Shown one piece after another: positions 1-11,534 of a stretch of DNA of 64,000 nt. The DNA comes from Balanoglossus misakiensis (Eukaryota > Hemichordata): positions 3,658,001 through 3,722,000 of the forward strand of contig CM082577.2 in assembly GCA_040954595.2 (NCBI GenBank). Reading direction: 5' to 3'. The position numbers and the translations under genes are program-made. Numbering within the stretch: the stretch's first letter is position 1; each line of letters starts with the position of its first letter. The notes under the pieces are model-generated. The model searched no databases. It had not been told where the DNA came from and saw only the letters and a list, made by a program, of their open reading frames with translations.

Positions 1-240
1 GTCGGCTATTCCCGGTGAAGCATTTGAGCCCACGGTACAACTGCATGTTTGCTTGTAGAATTTGTTGTTTAATTCAAAAGTATTGTTACGTAGAATTAGT
101 GATAGCATTTCTATGAGGTATGTTTGTTTAGTTTTGTTTCGTGTAAACATGACACTCTACTTAAGATCTCGACATTGATATCAGTAACTCTGGTCAGACG
201 TGTACTAGCTGACGCCAAGTCTCTGATAATCGTGAGAGAA
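1..240. other. Unassigned sequence left of the satellite
   Basis: I see no open frame, splice pattern or repeat here. The CCTTCG-rich satellite begins at about 240. Confidence 0.5.
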
Positions 241-1415
241 TCGTGTCCTTCGCCCTAAAATATGGAAATATGACTGTCCTTCCTTTTCCTTCGCCCTAAA
301 AAATGGAAATATGACTGTCCTTCGGTTTCCTTCGCCCTAAATTACTGAGCTACACTTGTCCTTCGGCCTCTAGCATACAGAAAACCTCGTCCTTCGGCCG
401 AAAATAGGGATAAATCAGCGTCCTTCGGTTTCCTTCGCCCTAAATTACTGAGCTACACCCGTCCTTTGGCTTTAATTACTGAGCTAAACCTGTCCTTCGG
501 CCTCTAGCATACAGAAAACCGTGTCCTTCGCACTAAAATATGGAAAAATCAGTGTCCTTCGCTTTCCTTCGGCCAAAATTACGGAGCTGAACCCGTCCTG
601 CGGCTTTAATTACCGAACTAAACCTGTCCTTCGGCCACCAGCATAATTAATTACCGAACTAAACCTATCCTTCGGCCCCCAGCATAGAGAAAACCACGTC
701 CTTCGCACTAAAATACGGATAAATCAGCGTCCTTCGCTTTCCTTCGGCCAAAATTACGGAGCTACACCCGTCCTTCGGCGTTTAATTCGAAGCTAAACCA
801 GTCCTTCGGCCTCTAGCATACAGAAAACCGTGTCCTTCGCACTAAAATATGGAAAAATCAGTGTCCTTCGGTTTCCTTCGGCCAAAATTACGGAGCTACA
901 CCCGTCCTTCGGCGTTTAATTCGAAGCTAAACCAGTCCTTCGGCCTCTAGCATACAGAAAACCGTGTCCTTCGCACTAAAATATGGAAAAATCAGTGTCC
1001 TTCGGTTTCCTTCGGCCAAAATTACGGAGCTACACCCGTCCTTAAGCTTTAATTACCGAACTAAACCAGTCCTTCGGCCCCCAGCATAGAGAAAACCACG
1101 TCCTTCGCACTAAAATACGGATAAATCAGCGTCCTTCGCTTTCCTTCGGCCAAAATTACGGAGCTACACCCGTCCTTCGGCGTTTAATTCGAAGCTAAAC
1201 CAGTCCTTCGGCCTCTAGCATACAGAAAACCGTGTCCTTCGCACTAAAATATGGAAAAATCAGTGTCCTTCGGTTTCCTTCGGCCAAAATTACGGAGCTA
1301 CACCCGTCCTTCGGCGTTTAATTCGAAGCTAAACCAGTCCTTCGGCCTCTAGCATACAGAAAACCGTGTCCTTCGCACTAAAATATGGAAAAATCAGTGT
1401 CCTTCGGTTTCCTTC
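241..1415. repeat. 134-bp satellite built from ~33-bp GTCCTTCGG sub-units
   Basis: The core GTCCTTCGG or GTCCTTCGC recurs every 30-35 bp throughout. From about 640 it forms a higher-order unit. The landmark CTCTAGCATA, or its variant CCCCAGCATA, falls at 811, 945, 1079, 1213 and 1347, exactly 134 bp apart, so four sub-units make one unit. The leftmost 400 bp are more diverged. The array ends about 14 bp from the stop codon of the minus-strand sulfotransferase gene, so that gene's 3' UTR probably runs into it. Confidence 0.95.
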
Positions 1416-1428
1416 GTTTTAGGTTATG

Positions 1429-2509
1429 CTATATTTTTTTCATGTTTGTAAGCATAAAATCTAGTAACTGTCTCCTTTCGTCTTTGCCAATTCTCTTCTC
1501 GAGAAGAAGTGTTTGTTTGTACCAGCACGGTATATCAAAGTTTGTGTTTCGGCCAAGCCCTTTCTTTTCCATCAGTTCCTTGGCCTCTGCGACGTAGATG
1601 GCGGTGCACAAATCGGGGTTGTGGAGAAACTGGTAAAACACAACGCTCCCTTGTTGCAGCGCCCATTCTTTGATCGTCATCTTTCTGGCGTCACCCGCCT
1701 GGCACACCTTGTCTTTCACTTCTTTCTTACAGTACGTGTAGGACGATATTGTCCGTTCGATGGGATGGCGCAGAATTGTGAAGTAAGAACAGGGCGATTG
1801 GATGAAATTGCACACGCCTAGCGAGAAGAGGCCAAAGTACGCCCTCTGTCGCGTGTGTTTCCCCGATTTGAAATCATTGAAGACTTGAACGTAGTTACTC
1901 AACCAAATGTACTGCGGCCTTTTCAGTCGCTTCTTTGCTGTAACATTTTCCAAACACCTGTTGGTCGTAGTCCCGGCCGATTTGGGAATGTGGACGAACA
2001 CAATCGCAGTATTTTCTCGGTAGAGTTCTCTCGTTTTCGCACCACCGTCACGGGCGAAGAAAAAGTTCGGAAGCATTTTCGTTGCATTTGACCAAGGAAA
2101 GAACGTCGAGATAAAACCTTCCGTCCGATTAAGATCACTCACTGTCTGATCATTTTGTAAAATCGAGATATTTTCCGAACCGTCTGCATAAGTAGATATT
2201 TTCAGACTTTTCGGTTCGTAGCGCCTATGTTCGATTGTCCTGCAAAAATAAAGTTTACAAGATGTTAACAATTTGTACTTTTTATAGGCCTATGATGTTA
2301 GCAACATCATTAAAATCCGTTTTATATTTATTAGAGGAGCTTGGCATTTTAGTGAGGTATATCGAAAGTGAAATTGAGATCGTGTAGGCCTATATTTACC
2401 TGGAAGGTATGTCCACTGATGCCATGTAAAAGATATTGATGACTCCGATTATCAGACAGAGAGGGATGACGACGGCTGCAAGTTTGGCGAGTCTGCTGAT
2501 GTCCATCAT
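1429..2509 (-). CDS. HS2ST/uronyl 2-O-sulfotransferase-like Golgi sulfotransferase, 306 aa
   Basis: Two exons: 2509-2400 and 2239-1429. The donor is GTAAATA, the acceptor TTTTTGCAG, and the split codon is AG|G. Exon 1 encodes a short cytoplasmic start and a type II signal-anchor (about residues 9-29), so the enzyme should face the Golgi lumen. The 5'-phosphosulfate loop HIPKSAGTT is at residues 120-128 and the 3'-phosphate motif LRHPIERTISSY at 193-204. Both are hallmarks of PAPS-dependent 2-O-type glycosaminoglycan sulfotransferases. It is shorter than HS2ST. The start is the first of two adjacent ATGs. The acceptor polysaccharide cannot be read from sequence, so no symbol is given. Confidence 0.85.
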
Positions 2510-3875
2510 TCCAACTCCTTGACATGGTCGTCTCGATCGAGAACAGCATTCACTGGAAGACGCAAAATTCAAACAAACACGTTTCAGGTGCTATAATTCA
2601 GACTATAAATCTCGCGATACATGGATCAATGAATATACTATTGTGGCTTTTTTGCTAGAAAGACCTGCATGTCGCAAGTTGCTGGGCATTTTTAATCAAC
2701 TGGGTCTAATGTGAGGATTAGATTCTAAAGAAGATTACCATGATTACAGACTTAGGAATCCGATTAAACCCCAAAGTGTGCACAACGCAGAATTATCTGC
2801 ATCTTCTTTGGTTCAGCCTCAATACAATCAGCGGACAATCGGGGTCTGTATCCACCAGGAATGCATATCAATAGGCACTCTTGGAGCTTTTCAAGCGATT
2901 CCGTGGCTATTTTCGTAACCCGAGAAGAAACATAATGCCCCATGCCCCTTGAGGTCTCTAGCTCACAGAAGAATTTTCTGAAGTGCGTTTGTCTAAATCT
3001 CTTGCATGGCGCCCTCTTTGAACCGTAAACAATCTCTTCAACTTGCTATTGTCTGACATGAACCAGTATTTTCCAACCAAACAATGAAACATGCATAAGC
3101 TAAACTGTTGCGTTCTATTAAAACTACTGCCAGTATAAAACACGTGCATTTGGTTACCAGACACCGGTGTTATCATGTTATGTAATTCTGTATAACCGGT
3201 CATATTCAATATTTCACAAGGACTGACAACAAAATAACAAACAGAGACTCAACAGTCAACGGTATGATATTGAATATTGATAGTGGTGACAGGTTGACTA
3301 GACAAAAAGGACTCTGTCACGAAACATACTGCCATGATCAAACACTCGTCATAATCTCAATACAGGTATGAGTCAAGTCGGAAAGAATCGAGACTGAAAA
3401 TACCTTGTGTGAATCGTCACTGATCACGTAGACATTTCCTGCTTTCGCATTCGTGTAAAATGTTTGCTGTGTTACGTAACCACGCAATACCTGAGGTCAA
3501 ACTCTTTTAAGACATACATGTATGAAAAATCACATTGCTTTTGGAATTTTTCAAGTATTTTCCTTTCGATGCCTCATAAATTGCATGATTTAATCACCAC
3601 TCTTGGGGCATATGACGCTGAGGTAAAATTGATCGATGACAGGTCGATAATTATCTTCTTCAACCCTCTCCTGCTCTGCCGGTGTTTGTCCAGGGGTCAC
3701 TGCACATGCGTGGAGTTACGCACCTTGATCACCTGGACGGACTACCAGAAAGGCGTTATCATTTCTGCTGGTAGGAGAAAATTGTAGACCGCTGAAACTA
3801 ATCTTGGGAGACTGGGAAGAAAAAAGTATACCGACAGAGCTTCTCGATGAAGACATTGGTAAGAAAGGTGCAGAG
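2510..3875. other. Divergent intergenic region between two sulfotransferase genes
   Basis: This should hold both 5' UTRs and promoters. I see no convincing coding exon. An acceptor-like TTGTAG at 3782-3787 could join a 5' UTR exon to the downstream gene. Confidence 0.5.
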
Positions 3876-5090
3876 ATGATCGGGCGCCGTGGAAACACTC
3901 TTCGGGGTATTAGACACCACCTTCGAGTCCAACACAAGAAAGTTTTAACTCTGGTTGTGATCACCGCGGTCTATTTCGCATTTACTATCGTCGGTTCAAG
4001 GTTAGCAGCTGAACCCGATGACCCCGCCGCGGCCGGTGGTGCCCATTCCCCACCCCCTCGGGAGCTGCGGACGGCTGCCCAGCTGAACGCGGCCAGCAAA
4101 GAGTCGACTGTTCTGCCAGCGTTTCTGCCGCACCAGTCGAGGATAGACCGGGAGAGCTACGCCAGGGTGAAGTTCGGAGACTGGTGCTACTCGATGAATG
4201 AGAAAACCTTCACGCACCAAAGACCTCTCCCACCGGCGGAGCTGAAAGCGAAGAAATGTCACAAACGCCTCCCGGACGCCATAATTATCGGCGTCAAGAA
4301 ATGCGGCACGGGGACACTGGTGCATTTTCTCAGCTACCACCCTTCCGTTGCCATGAAACACAACGACAGCATTGAACTTCATTTCTTTGACCTCCACCAA
4401 GATAAAGGTTACAGTTGGTACCGGGATCAACTGCTGTACACCACCACCCGACAGATAGTCGTCGAGAAATCGCCCCAGTACCTCACCTGGCCGCACGATT
4501 GTGCCAAGAAGGTCCATGACTACATATCGCCCAGAGCCAAAATCATCGTCGTCTTGTGCGACCCGGTTCGGCGAGCCGTCTCCGACTTCGTCTTTTCAAC
4601 CGTCTTGCGACCAAAAGCTGACCCTCGCAGAAGGCGACACTACACGCTGAGCAAAACCTTCGAGAAGTCGGTCATCGACAACGAATTTTCCGCGAATTCG
4701 GTGAATTTCTACAACGAAATGATCGACACCGGAATTTATGCAAAACACATCGTCCGATGGCTGGAATATTTCCCCAAGGAGCAGTTTTACGTTTTGGACG
4801 GCGGAAAGTTAAAACAGGACCCGTACACGGAAGTTCACAAAGTCGAGCGTTTTCTGGGCCTGCCAGAATTCTTTACAAGGGACCACTTTTATTTTGACGA
4901 AGTCAAACGCTTTTATTGCATGGCGTTTCCATACAGACACTGTATGGGTGGGACGAAAGGTTTGAGCCACCCCGAGGTTGACGAGGAGGTCCTTGATAAA
5001 TTGTACGAATTTTATCGACCATTTGACAAACTGTTGTCACAAATGTTCAACCGAACATTTTCGTGGATGAACGCATATGAGTTATTGTAG
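3876..5090 (+). CDS. Heparan sulfate 3-O-sulfotransferase-like protein, 404 aa, single exon
   Basis: An uninterrupted frame from ATG 3876 to TAG 5090. The frame stays open upstream to at least 3804, but without an ATG. The transmembrane anchor is about residues 23-40. The PAPS loop GVKKCGTGTL is at 139-148, the catalytic-base region ELHFFD at 167-172, and EKSPQYL at 197-203. The C-terminus has the HS3ST-type cysteine pair and FYRPF. In the 3'-phosphate motif the family reads L-R-(N/D)-P-x5-S; here it is LCDPVRRAVSDF (227-238), with Cys replacing the Arg that in HS3ST1 contacts the PAPS 3'-phosphate. Activity is therefore uncertain. The poly(A) signal AATAAA is at 5582-5587. Confidence 0.88.
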   Translation: MIGRRGNTLRGIRHHLRVQHKKVLTLVVITAVYFAFTIVGSRLAAEPDDPAAAGGAHSPPPRELRTAAQLNAASKESTVLPAFLPHQSRIDRESYARVKFGDWCYSMNEKTFTHQRPLPPAELKAKKCHKRLPDAIIIGVKKCGTGTLVHFLSYHPSVAMKHNDSIELHFFDLHQDKGYSWYRDQLLYTTTRQIVVEKSPQYLTWPHDCAKKVHDYISPRAKIIVVLCDPVRRAVSDFVFSTVLRPKADPRRRRHYTLSKTFEKSVIDNEFSANSVNFYNEMIDTGIYAKHIVRWLEYFPKEQFYVLDGGKLKQDPYTEVHKVERFLGLPEFFTRDHFYFDEVKRFYCMAFPYRHCMGGTKGLSHPEVDEEVLDKLYEFYRPFDKLLSQMFNRTFSWMNAYELL

Positions 5091-7735
5091 CCTGCAGAAG
5101 ACCGGGGTTCATTCTGCGAGTTATGTCGGCTACACTTCGTTTTTAGCGGTTGTATATCCTTCAAGAAAGCAATTTTGTGGCTCACCCGCGTGGTTTTTGG
5201 TGCTATTTTTTTTTCGTTTTTATTTATTTATTGTAGCTCGCACATTTCAAAATATCGATCTTTTGTGTGGATCGGATTTTATTTATTAGTTTGAATATGA
5301 CTTTTCCCCATAAAAAGTAAAAGTTGTACTGAGGATTATGTCGCTAGCCAGACGCTAAACTATTCCCAGCCACATAAGTCTGTGGCACAACGAATTGTAA
5401 TGTCCAGGCTCAGTTATCCCATTATAGAAAGCGGGACCAGACTTCTTTATCAACGCCGGAAACGCCAGAAATCAAAAACAAATTCAAAACGTTTATCGGC
5501 GAATATAGCGACTGAGTTTTACACTTTTGTTTCACACAATAGTACTACATTTTGATTGTCTTTTTTAAAGAAAGAAATGACAATAAACGTGTTTTTTTTC
5601 ATCGTTGTTTAGGCCTATAGTGTTTTCGTAATGAAATTTCATTCACGGTACTGCTACAGTGCAGTACACCATTGAGCAAATGAATCAGTATTTTGAAGGC
5701 GTCTCCCGCTTTATATAAAACAGGTCTGTAGGCCTACTTGACTTAGCCAAATCCAGCAACACATGCAACTCATGTAGAAGATAAAACACTTCCCTGCAAT
5801 CAATTACTTACAAAGTGATAACAAGCGAAGTCTAGTCGGTTTCCCGGGTGATAGTATGCCCGTCCAGTTTGTTTTAAAATTCCATTCAACTGGAGATAAG
5901 CCGGGTATAATATACACGATAGCGTACTTAGCCAGGAATCGGTTAATTTTGCATTTTAACAGGACGTCCATGCTTCATAGACTTCCCCTTTTAGCGATTT
6001 TATGCTGACCGCGCCTAAACTTGAATTTCCGAGTCCCAGGGGCGACTATCGTTCCTTCTACACATTCATCACACATTTAAAATAAATTCCTGTTTGCAAA
6101 AGTACACAACCGCGGCGTAATAAACGAGGAAAGCGGTATGCATTCAAAGGCGTGCGCTCTTTATCAACTATCTGAAGAAAATGCATGATAACATTCCCTC
6201 GAGGAAAATCTTGGAATTTTTTCAAAGGAACAATTATCGCGTCCGTTGTTTTGTTTCTTCTTCGAAATACTAGTACATGTACATCCAAGGTTGCAACAGG
6301 TTGTCAAACTAGGCTGGACACCATCTCAAGTGCTTATACTGTTAAAGATGCTGCAGTATCACGGGCGGGCCTAGATTGGTTGGGCAAGGACCCGATTCAG
6401 TCAAGTAAGTTCTAGCCGACATGGCATGAATATTTGCCGCTCTGTTGCAGCGGTATGTTTTCTGTGGTAATAGGCTATGACCCATAGCAGACTTTCAAGG
6501 GATACTTCAATGACTGCTGTTTTTGTTGCCAGTATTGTCTCCGAGCTTGACAGGGGTAAGACCTCCGGACGGTGTACAACAAAGGTCTCTCAGTTTTCAG
6601 ACCTGGTTTGTGTATACTTAAAAATCACGTACGGGAGGTTTGGCAACAGCACGTACTCATTGACCTCAAAATCTTTTCTCGCCAACATGACTGAAAGTCG
6701 TGTGCATTTGTCGGTTCTCGAATATCGACGAGTGCGTTGAAAAAAAAACTTGAAGTTGCACGGCGAAGGATAACTTGATAGTCTGGGATAATGCGGTGCA
6801 ATATGTGTAGTGTAAATATTTTTCTGATCACCCGATCTGTTCCAGGTTTATATAGAGACAATGACTGAAGAAGTATTTGATAAACTTGACTACTTTTCCG
6901 TTGAAAATGTTGAAAACGTTATGGCTTGATTCAATCATTCATTCACTAACTACTCAACTGTGGGCTGTGTGGCGTGGGGGCGCTGTTGGTCAAATTTCTG
7001 CCGTTCAAATTCTTGATTGTCCTGTATCAGCCTAGTCCTATATGATATGAGGAATAGTTACTTGGTATTATCATCATCAGGCACGCGACCATTTGCCGAA
7101 GAATCTTAAAAGTATGCCCATGACGTCAGATATCGTGTAAAACTTAGCTTTGCCTATGGAATTATCATTAAAACACTCCTTTGAGGACTAGCAAAACTTT
7201 GATACAAAACAAAATACAGAAATAAGGTAGGTAGGCCGGGAACTTCTTCCATTTTATATATTTTCCCAGTGGTTTCTTCACGCAGGAAAATAAAATAATA
7301 TGATTCTTGGCCCATCATCGTATTTTCCACGAATTGACGAAAACTTTCGGTTCATCAACAGGTATCGCTTGAGAAACCTGGAATTCTGGGTACTTTGGAT
7401 AAGGTCAGTCACATGATGGCATCTCATGACCTCATGACGTCACCTTACGGCATTTCCCTGTTTGCAATCGACAGATCGTTACTGACGTTAGGACTGACAA
7501 AACGTTGTTGTTTTTATAAAGTTGAAGAATCGCACAGAAGATCATTAATACCTAAGGAGAACCAGGAATCAAGGTTCCAAATAGGACATCATTTTAATAC
7601 TTCGGACGTTACCGTGCGAGTAAATAACCGTGTGTCCTTTTCCAGAGAGTGTAGAGCCATTAGTTGAAGTTGAAGAGAGTAACTTGTTTGTGTAGGAAAC
7701 ACTGACTCTATATACGGCACGAAAATCTCCAAACC
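5091..7735. other. Intergenic: 3' UTR of the HS3ST-like gene, then upstream region of BRI3
   Basis: The 3' UTR runs to about 5600 (AATAAA at 5582). The rest contains short chance frames only, without splice-supported coding sequence or family motifs. Confidence 0.5.
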
Positions 7736-9011
7736 ATGTCGGAATACACTGACAAACCTCCTGCATATTCGCCGTCACCCTACCCAGGTAAGTGATGATG
7801 AAAGCGAACGTTGTACGGTTCTAGCAAAGTTGAAACATCCGCTACGTAGTGCACACCTTCAGCTCAGTGGTCACGGTCGTGAGAGCTGTGCGCGTGCACG
7901 TCAACATTCCTTTTTGCCACATAACTCATTTTCATGTTGCTATGTTTCCTTGTTGGGGCCATACTGATACATGAAGAACCCGCACAAACCATGAATCTTG
8001 CAGGCATAAGATCTGCATTGGCAGAGATTTTCACTTGAGCAAAAAACTTGTGATATGCCTGACACATGTCATATAGTTAGACTGAATTTTGTTCTTGTCC
8101 TCTTGGCCAAAAATCGCTGTAGTCAAGTCTGGGAATATTTTTACCATTGCACCCCTACATGTATTACTTCGTCATCAGCATGTCTCTTATTAAACCTACC
8201 GGTATTCTATACTAAACCTGGGATCAAGCTGAAGGGTATTGTCAATGATTAATCAGGCTGGCCTTCATTCATCAATAATCATTGTCAAGTCAACAATGTT
8301 TAAAAGGATACATCAGTATTGGCTTTACCCTTAGGTACATGGCTGTCCTTAAGGTGGGGTCACTCAGGGGGCAGGGGTAACCAAACATGTTGCCACCACA
8401 ATCATGTGAATTATGTTGCCGACAACAGTTGTGTGATGCAACCTTCATTTGGTGTAGTTTGGGGTCAAGGTTGCAGCATGCATCAGTCTGATTTCAGTGC
8501 TCAGTTAATTTTGCAGTTGAAATTCGTTCAGTACAGAATATTTTAGCTGTGTTCGGTTGTTTTTGCTCAAATCAATGGTTTTACATTTAGAGATTTAAAT
8601 TTCACTTTCACCCATGTGATTTTACGTCACGTAGACTCGGTTGTTTCACTGTACCGCTCACTCACACCCACTCACAACCATCGTGTCCTCTCTCTTCCAG
8701 ATTACCAACACCCACCACCGCAGAGTTACCAAGGAGGTGCCCCGCCCGGCTACAACACCGGCGCTCCACCCGGCTACCAACCGATACCCACGGCCGGCCA
8801 GTCGTACACCCAGACCACAGTGACCGTGCAACCGCAGACGACCCGAGTGGTGGTGGTTGGAGGGTGCCCGGCGTGTCGGGTGGGCGTTCTGGAAGACGAC
8901 TTCACCTGCCTCGGAGTGTGCTGTGCAATCCTGTTTTTCCCCCTTGGTATTCTGTGTTGCCTGGCCTTGAGGCAGAGGAGGTGTCCCAACTGTGGGGCTG
9001 TGTTTGGTTAA
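7736..9011 (+). CDS. BRI3: Brain protein I3 (BRI3), 120 aa
   Basis: Two exons: 7736-7787 (donor GTAAGTG) and 8701-9011 (acceptor CTTCCAG). They join as G|AT and read on through D-Y-Q. The N-terminus is Pro/Tyr/Gly rich with a PPAY motif, as in BRI3 and LITAF-like proteins. The C-terminal half has [19 protein letters not shown], a hydrophobic stretch and [11 protein letters not shown], which match the human 125-aa protein almost residue for residue. BRI3 is a small endosome/lysosome-associated membrane protein of poorly defined role. The likely poly(A) signal AATAAA at 10846-10851 implies a ~1.8-kb 3' UTR. Confidence 0.95.
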
Positions 9012-10687
9012 AGATTTACAAGAACTGGGGTCATTACCAAGGGGAGGAGGTCATGCAGAATAATTTAAGCCTAGCAAAGACTTTGACAAACTTGGCAATA
9101 ATTCTGTCTGCCGTGAAAGCTGAAGCCAACTTCTGATAATTCTGCGTACGGACAAGCAGCTGGCTCTGATGTCTTTACATTCTTTGATATAGCTTGTCTT
9201 TTTACGTAAGAATTCATGGAACAAATACATCACCCTCAGAGTAGACCTCGCCCCACACCACCTCATTTTGGTACAGCCTCACTGTTCCTTGCAATGTGGC
9301 TGCATCTAAATAAGGAGGATAGGGGTTTGGCTCATGCTCAGGTAAACATGCTAACAGTTTCAGAAAATGTAGTAGTAGGTCAACTTTGAGGATGTACAAC
9401 TTACTCTGAAAGGTTTTGTCTCGATCCAAATTATTGCATTGAGGGCTGCTGGAAAACCCCACTTCTGCTTTTCTTGTTTTCATGAATTTTGCACAAAGCT
9501 CAATCACAAAGAATCAGACAAAATAAAATCTGCAATTCAACTAGCTCACCGATCGCACATCCTCACAACTCATTTAAGTTTGAACCATGGAAACTTTCAT
9601 GATTCAAATTAGATGACTTTTAGGATGCTGCAAGAAGCTGTTTTTGAAAAGGCTCAGAAATACTGGTAAAAACTGCGAATATAAATATTGCATCATATCA
9701 TTTGTGGTGGTTGGTTTATCCTATTATATAGTACATGTGTTATATAACCAGGGTTTTTCAAGCTAAATGAGTTTATTAAAAGAGGTCCCACACAACAGGG
9801 CGATTTGACAAGCATTTGATTCTACCCAATGCATTAATATAGCACATCAACCCTCATTTGTGCCTTAGAAACTTTACGACAAGCAAGGTGATAAAATTCA
9901 CCTTCAACTGCTGTCAAATCCCAACTACTTGTGCATATATTGTATTGTAATCAGAAATTCCATGTACCAAGATTTAAAAAATTCTTGAATTTTGTACGCA
10001 GGATTTCAGTTTCCTCAGCATTTATTTCCTTGTATCAGATTCTGTATTAGCATGCTTTAGGTTGCTAATAGTTCTTTACTCCACTGATTCTCGACCATTT
10101 AAATATGAAATAATTTTTGTTTGTACAAATTACCAGTGGTTTTTGGGCTGTTTCACCAGGCTCATCATAGCCAAACATGTCAAGTTATTTGCAAAATATG
10201 TGAAACTCCTGACAATTGATACTGTTCAAATGAAATTTCTGAAATCTTTATAAAGCAGCTGTCAGAGAGTGTAAGTGTCGATTTTTTATATGGTTTTGAA
10301 CGAGCTTGGACATGTATTGATTTTTTTCAATCAGGTATATTTATGTGCCATGCTACATCAATAACATTTTTCCACAAGTGGATTATAAGTTTCAATCAAT
10401 AATTTTGTGTAAATATGTGTATTCATATTTCTGGATTCGTTAGAGCTAGTGTGACATGAAATGTGTACAGGGCCTGTTCAACGCAGTTGTTTGGTGGAAG
10501 AGCCACTTTTGATGGCTTCCCTTCCTTGTACATTGACCAACACTTATTGCATAACTACCCTTAGACCAACTTAATCAGGCTGAATACCAGAGAAATGCAT
10601 TAGTGGTAATTTTAACTTTGACGCCTTTACTGTGGCAGTACCGTTTTGTAAAATTTGTTACGCTTAATACATCAGCCAACAATCACG

Positions 10688-10704
10688 CCCCCCCCCCCCC
10701 CCCC
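10688..10704. repeat. C17 homopolymer
   Basis: Seventeen consecutive C, in the BRI3 3' UTR. One of about ten C or G runs of 9 or more in the window. Confidence 0.95.
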
Positions 10705-11050
10705 ACACCACCAAATTATGTGAATTACTCAAAACAGTTATGATTATACTTATAGGAACCGAGAAGCTATTTTACAAAACAGTAGTGCCACTGGGAGTAA
10801 TTGACCAGCTGGGTGGCTGATGTAAATTTGTATCTCGCTTTGGAAAATAAATTAACAGGATTTTGATTTTGTTTTCCATCTGATTGATCAAGTTGTTGTC
10901 TCTTCTTTCAGTCACAGACCGTGACACCTGAATGGGGTTCATTGTTCATACTGCCAAAGTGATGACAAAGTTATTCATTGTGCACTGTGCAGGAAGTTGT
11001 ACAATGCAGAAAGTATAAGCACGGAAATAGGAAAAGTTTGAATGCAGACT

Positions 11051-11071
11051 CCCCCCCCCCCCAAAAAAAAA
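11051..11071. repeat. C12-A9 composite homopolymer
   Basis: A pure C run passing straight into a pure A run. A second example of the same design is at 26873-26893. Confidence 0.95.
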
Positions 11072-11534
11072 GCATTAGTTAGCTTGTCCATTACGAAGCC
11101 ATAAAAACACACGCCTATAGCCTACAGTTTTTACATCCCAAATCTTGTGAACTCTATACTTTCAGCTTGGCATCATGCTGGAATGTTACCAACCATTCAA
11201 AAAGAGCCACACATGAATTCACGTTTATTTGGGAAGAAAACAGCTTTGCTGAGATTGAATGATACGACAAACTACACTACAGAAATATTGCACCAGGTAG
11301 ACATTCACGCACAACTATCCTAGAGTTCCTGAAAATCATATTTGTACAAATTATATGTTTGATTTCATTTCGAAGACTCTTCTATTAAAAATTAAAAGAA
11401 TGAATCTGTTTTATGTACTGTCTTATGGTATGTACACAGTTAAAAAGAAATTACCAACAAAAGCAAGAATTGTGAGTAAGTTCTCTCTTCATTTTGAAAG
11501 TTCTACCTATTTCAAGTCATGAGTCTGGAAAGAA

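Larger units (their letters stand above)
9012..11534. other. Convergent 3' region of BRI3 (+) and EXOC7 (-)
   Basis: No coding exon seen. Poly(A) signals face each other: AATAAA (+) at 10846-10851 and its complement TTTATT (minus gene) at 11224-11229, so the transcripts end about 370 bp apart. It also holds a C17 tract at 10688-10704 and a C12-A9 tract at 11051-11071. Confidence 0.6.
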
